A stretch of DNA of 64,000 nucleotides. Origin: Timema cristinae (lineage: Eukaryota > Arthropoda > Insecta > Phasmatodea > Timematidae). Below, piece after piece: positions 63,208 to 64,000 of the stretch (position 1 is its first letter; the number at the start of each line of letters is the position of its first letter). Location: positions 39,110,035 through 39,174,034 of the forward strand of contig JBCFYV010000024.1 of NCBI GenBank assembly GCA_039000515.1, in the 5' to 3' direction. The translations under genes and the position numbers were made by a program. The notes under the pieces are model-generated. The model was given only the letters and a program-made list of their open reading frames with translations, was not told the origin of the DNA and did not search any database.

Positions 63208-63666
63208 ATGATGGAGAGGATGCTCAAGCGGGTCGGTCTGCACGGTAAAAAAGTGGCGGATTCGGAAAACCAGCCCGTCGTCGACGGGGAAGGAGTTTCA
63301 CGCGGCGGTGGCAACGATTCTAGTCCCGACAGTGGCGGACCTCAATGGTGCGACTATTTGAGTTTTAAGACCGTGTGTGTGGGCGGTGGTGAAGGTTATG
63401 GTAGTGCATGCTATGTCGGCAAGAAACAGCTGACCGAGGATGGTAACACCAGTAACGATCAGGGGCAACTACCTGTTCGTAGACCCAGAAGAATGCGTGT
63501 GTTTAATTTTCACTATTTAGATTCTCATATAATGGAGTTCAAGCCACGTGCCATAACGCGGCGATTGTGCGGGGGTAAGAAACCCGATAACGAATTGTAT
63601 CGCAGCAACAGTTTCAAATTTGAGAGGTTCGAAAGAACGGAAGATCCCGGGGCTCTTCAAAAACAG
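63208..63666 (+). CDS. First coding exon of an unrecognised second gene (partial, 153 aa)
   Basis: Begins MMERMLKRVGLHGKKVADSE and continues through a Gly/Ser/Asp-rich stretch, PQWCDYLSFKTVCVGGGEGY, RRPRRMRVFNFHYLDSHIME and NELYRSNSFKFERFERTEDP, ending LQKQ at donor CAG|GTAAGA (phase 0). GC and codon use are clearly higher than the surroundings and the frame is open throughout, so it is a real exon. It looks like an isoform-specific N-terminus with several basic/serine sites, but I do not recognise the family. The second Met gives only one residue less. The rest lies beyond the window. Confidence 0.8.
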
Positions 63667-64000
63667 GTAAGAGCTACGAAATTTACATAATTTTATATTA
63701 TAGATACTTAGTAGATATTATAGATACTTAGTAGATATTATAGATATTATGTGGACCCTTTTGTTAACTTTTGAATTTTCCAAGTGCATACTTACCGTTT
63801 GAAATTTCGAATAAGTTCATTTACAACAATGCTAGTTAAATTCCTTGCAAAAGAATATATCTTTTTATAAAAAAAATATACATTTGAGCAGCTGTATTTC
63901 AACATTAAAAAGGTTCAAATGAAATTTACTCAACAATAAGCTGATCGTAAATTAAATTTATAATGTACCTTATTAAATTTAATGTAATAATGTACCTTAT
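63667..64000 (+). other. Start of intron 1 of the second gene
   Basis: Opens GTAAGAGC. Contains a 20-bp unit (TAGATACTTAGTAGATATTA) repeated twice in full and once in part at 63701–63750, and a small duplication of AATGTACCTTAT at the very end. Otherwise AT-rich and unassigned. Confidence 0.7.
63701..63750 (+). repeat. Tandem repeat, 20-bp unit
   Basis: Two perfect 20-bp units followed by a partial third, just 34 bases after the donor of the second gene's first exon. Confidence 0.92.

Overview
The window is eukaryotic DNA, AT-rich, with long repeat-filled introns and GT–AG splice sites. The only fully readable gene is a ZFR / Zn72D-type zinc-finger RNA-binding protein, and its N-terminus and domain layout point to an arthropod, most likely an insect. 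The repeat content (tRNA-derived SINEs, worn LINE fragments, small inverted-repeat elements) fits an insect genome. I cannot name the species or order from the sequence.

Layout. Positions 1–4.79 kb are upstream sequence with worn non-LTR retrotransposon fragments. The ZFR gene runs on the + strand from an ATG at 4867 to a stop at 55984. I could place 17 coding exons, and their splice phases are consistent throughout except at one point. The summed coding length is 3365 nt as read, or 3366 nt (1121 aa) if one base missing from a C-run in exon 8 is allowed for. Likely poly(A) signals lie at 56523 and 56631. Positions 56.6–63.1 kb are intergenic with LINE 3' ends in opposite orientations, a 27-G run and a dispersed repeat. 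At 63208–63666 there is the first coding exon of a second + strand gene that leaves the window; I do not recognise it.

The ZFR protein begins with an Ala/Thr/Tyr/Gln-rich, low-complexity region (exons 1–5). Three C2H2 fingers of the dsRNA-binding U1-like type follow, two in exon 5 and one in exon 8. A charged arginine/glutamate helix region comes next, and then a DZF domain (exons 9 and 11–16) as in ZFR, NF45 and NF90. A long Pro/Ala/Lys-rich insert (end of exon 9 plus exon 10) splits the DZF domain and is itself split by a 15.8-kb intron.

Introns hold most of the remaining interest. Intron 9 and intron 6 carry an unusual repeat: a sharply conserved core recurs 11 times with two preferred spacings (about 1020 and 350 bp). 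It is embedded in larger duplicated blocks, and one copy is interrupted by a 727-bp inverted-repeat element whose relative sits in intron 1. Intron 9 also has a GC-rich LTR-like segment, a possible Penelope-like (GIY-YIG) relic and a small antisense ORF that might be a nested gene. I found no rRNA, CRISPR array or convincing functional tRNA gene; the tRNA-like sequences are SINE heads.
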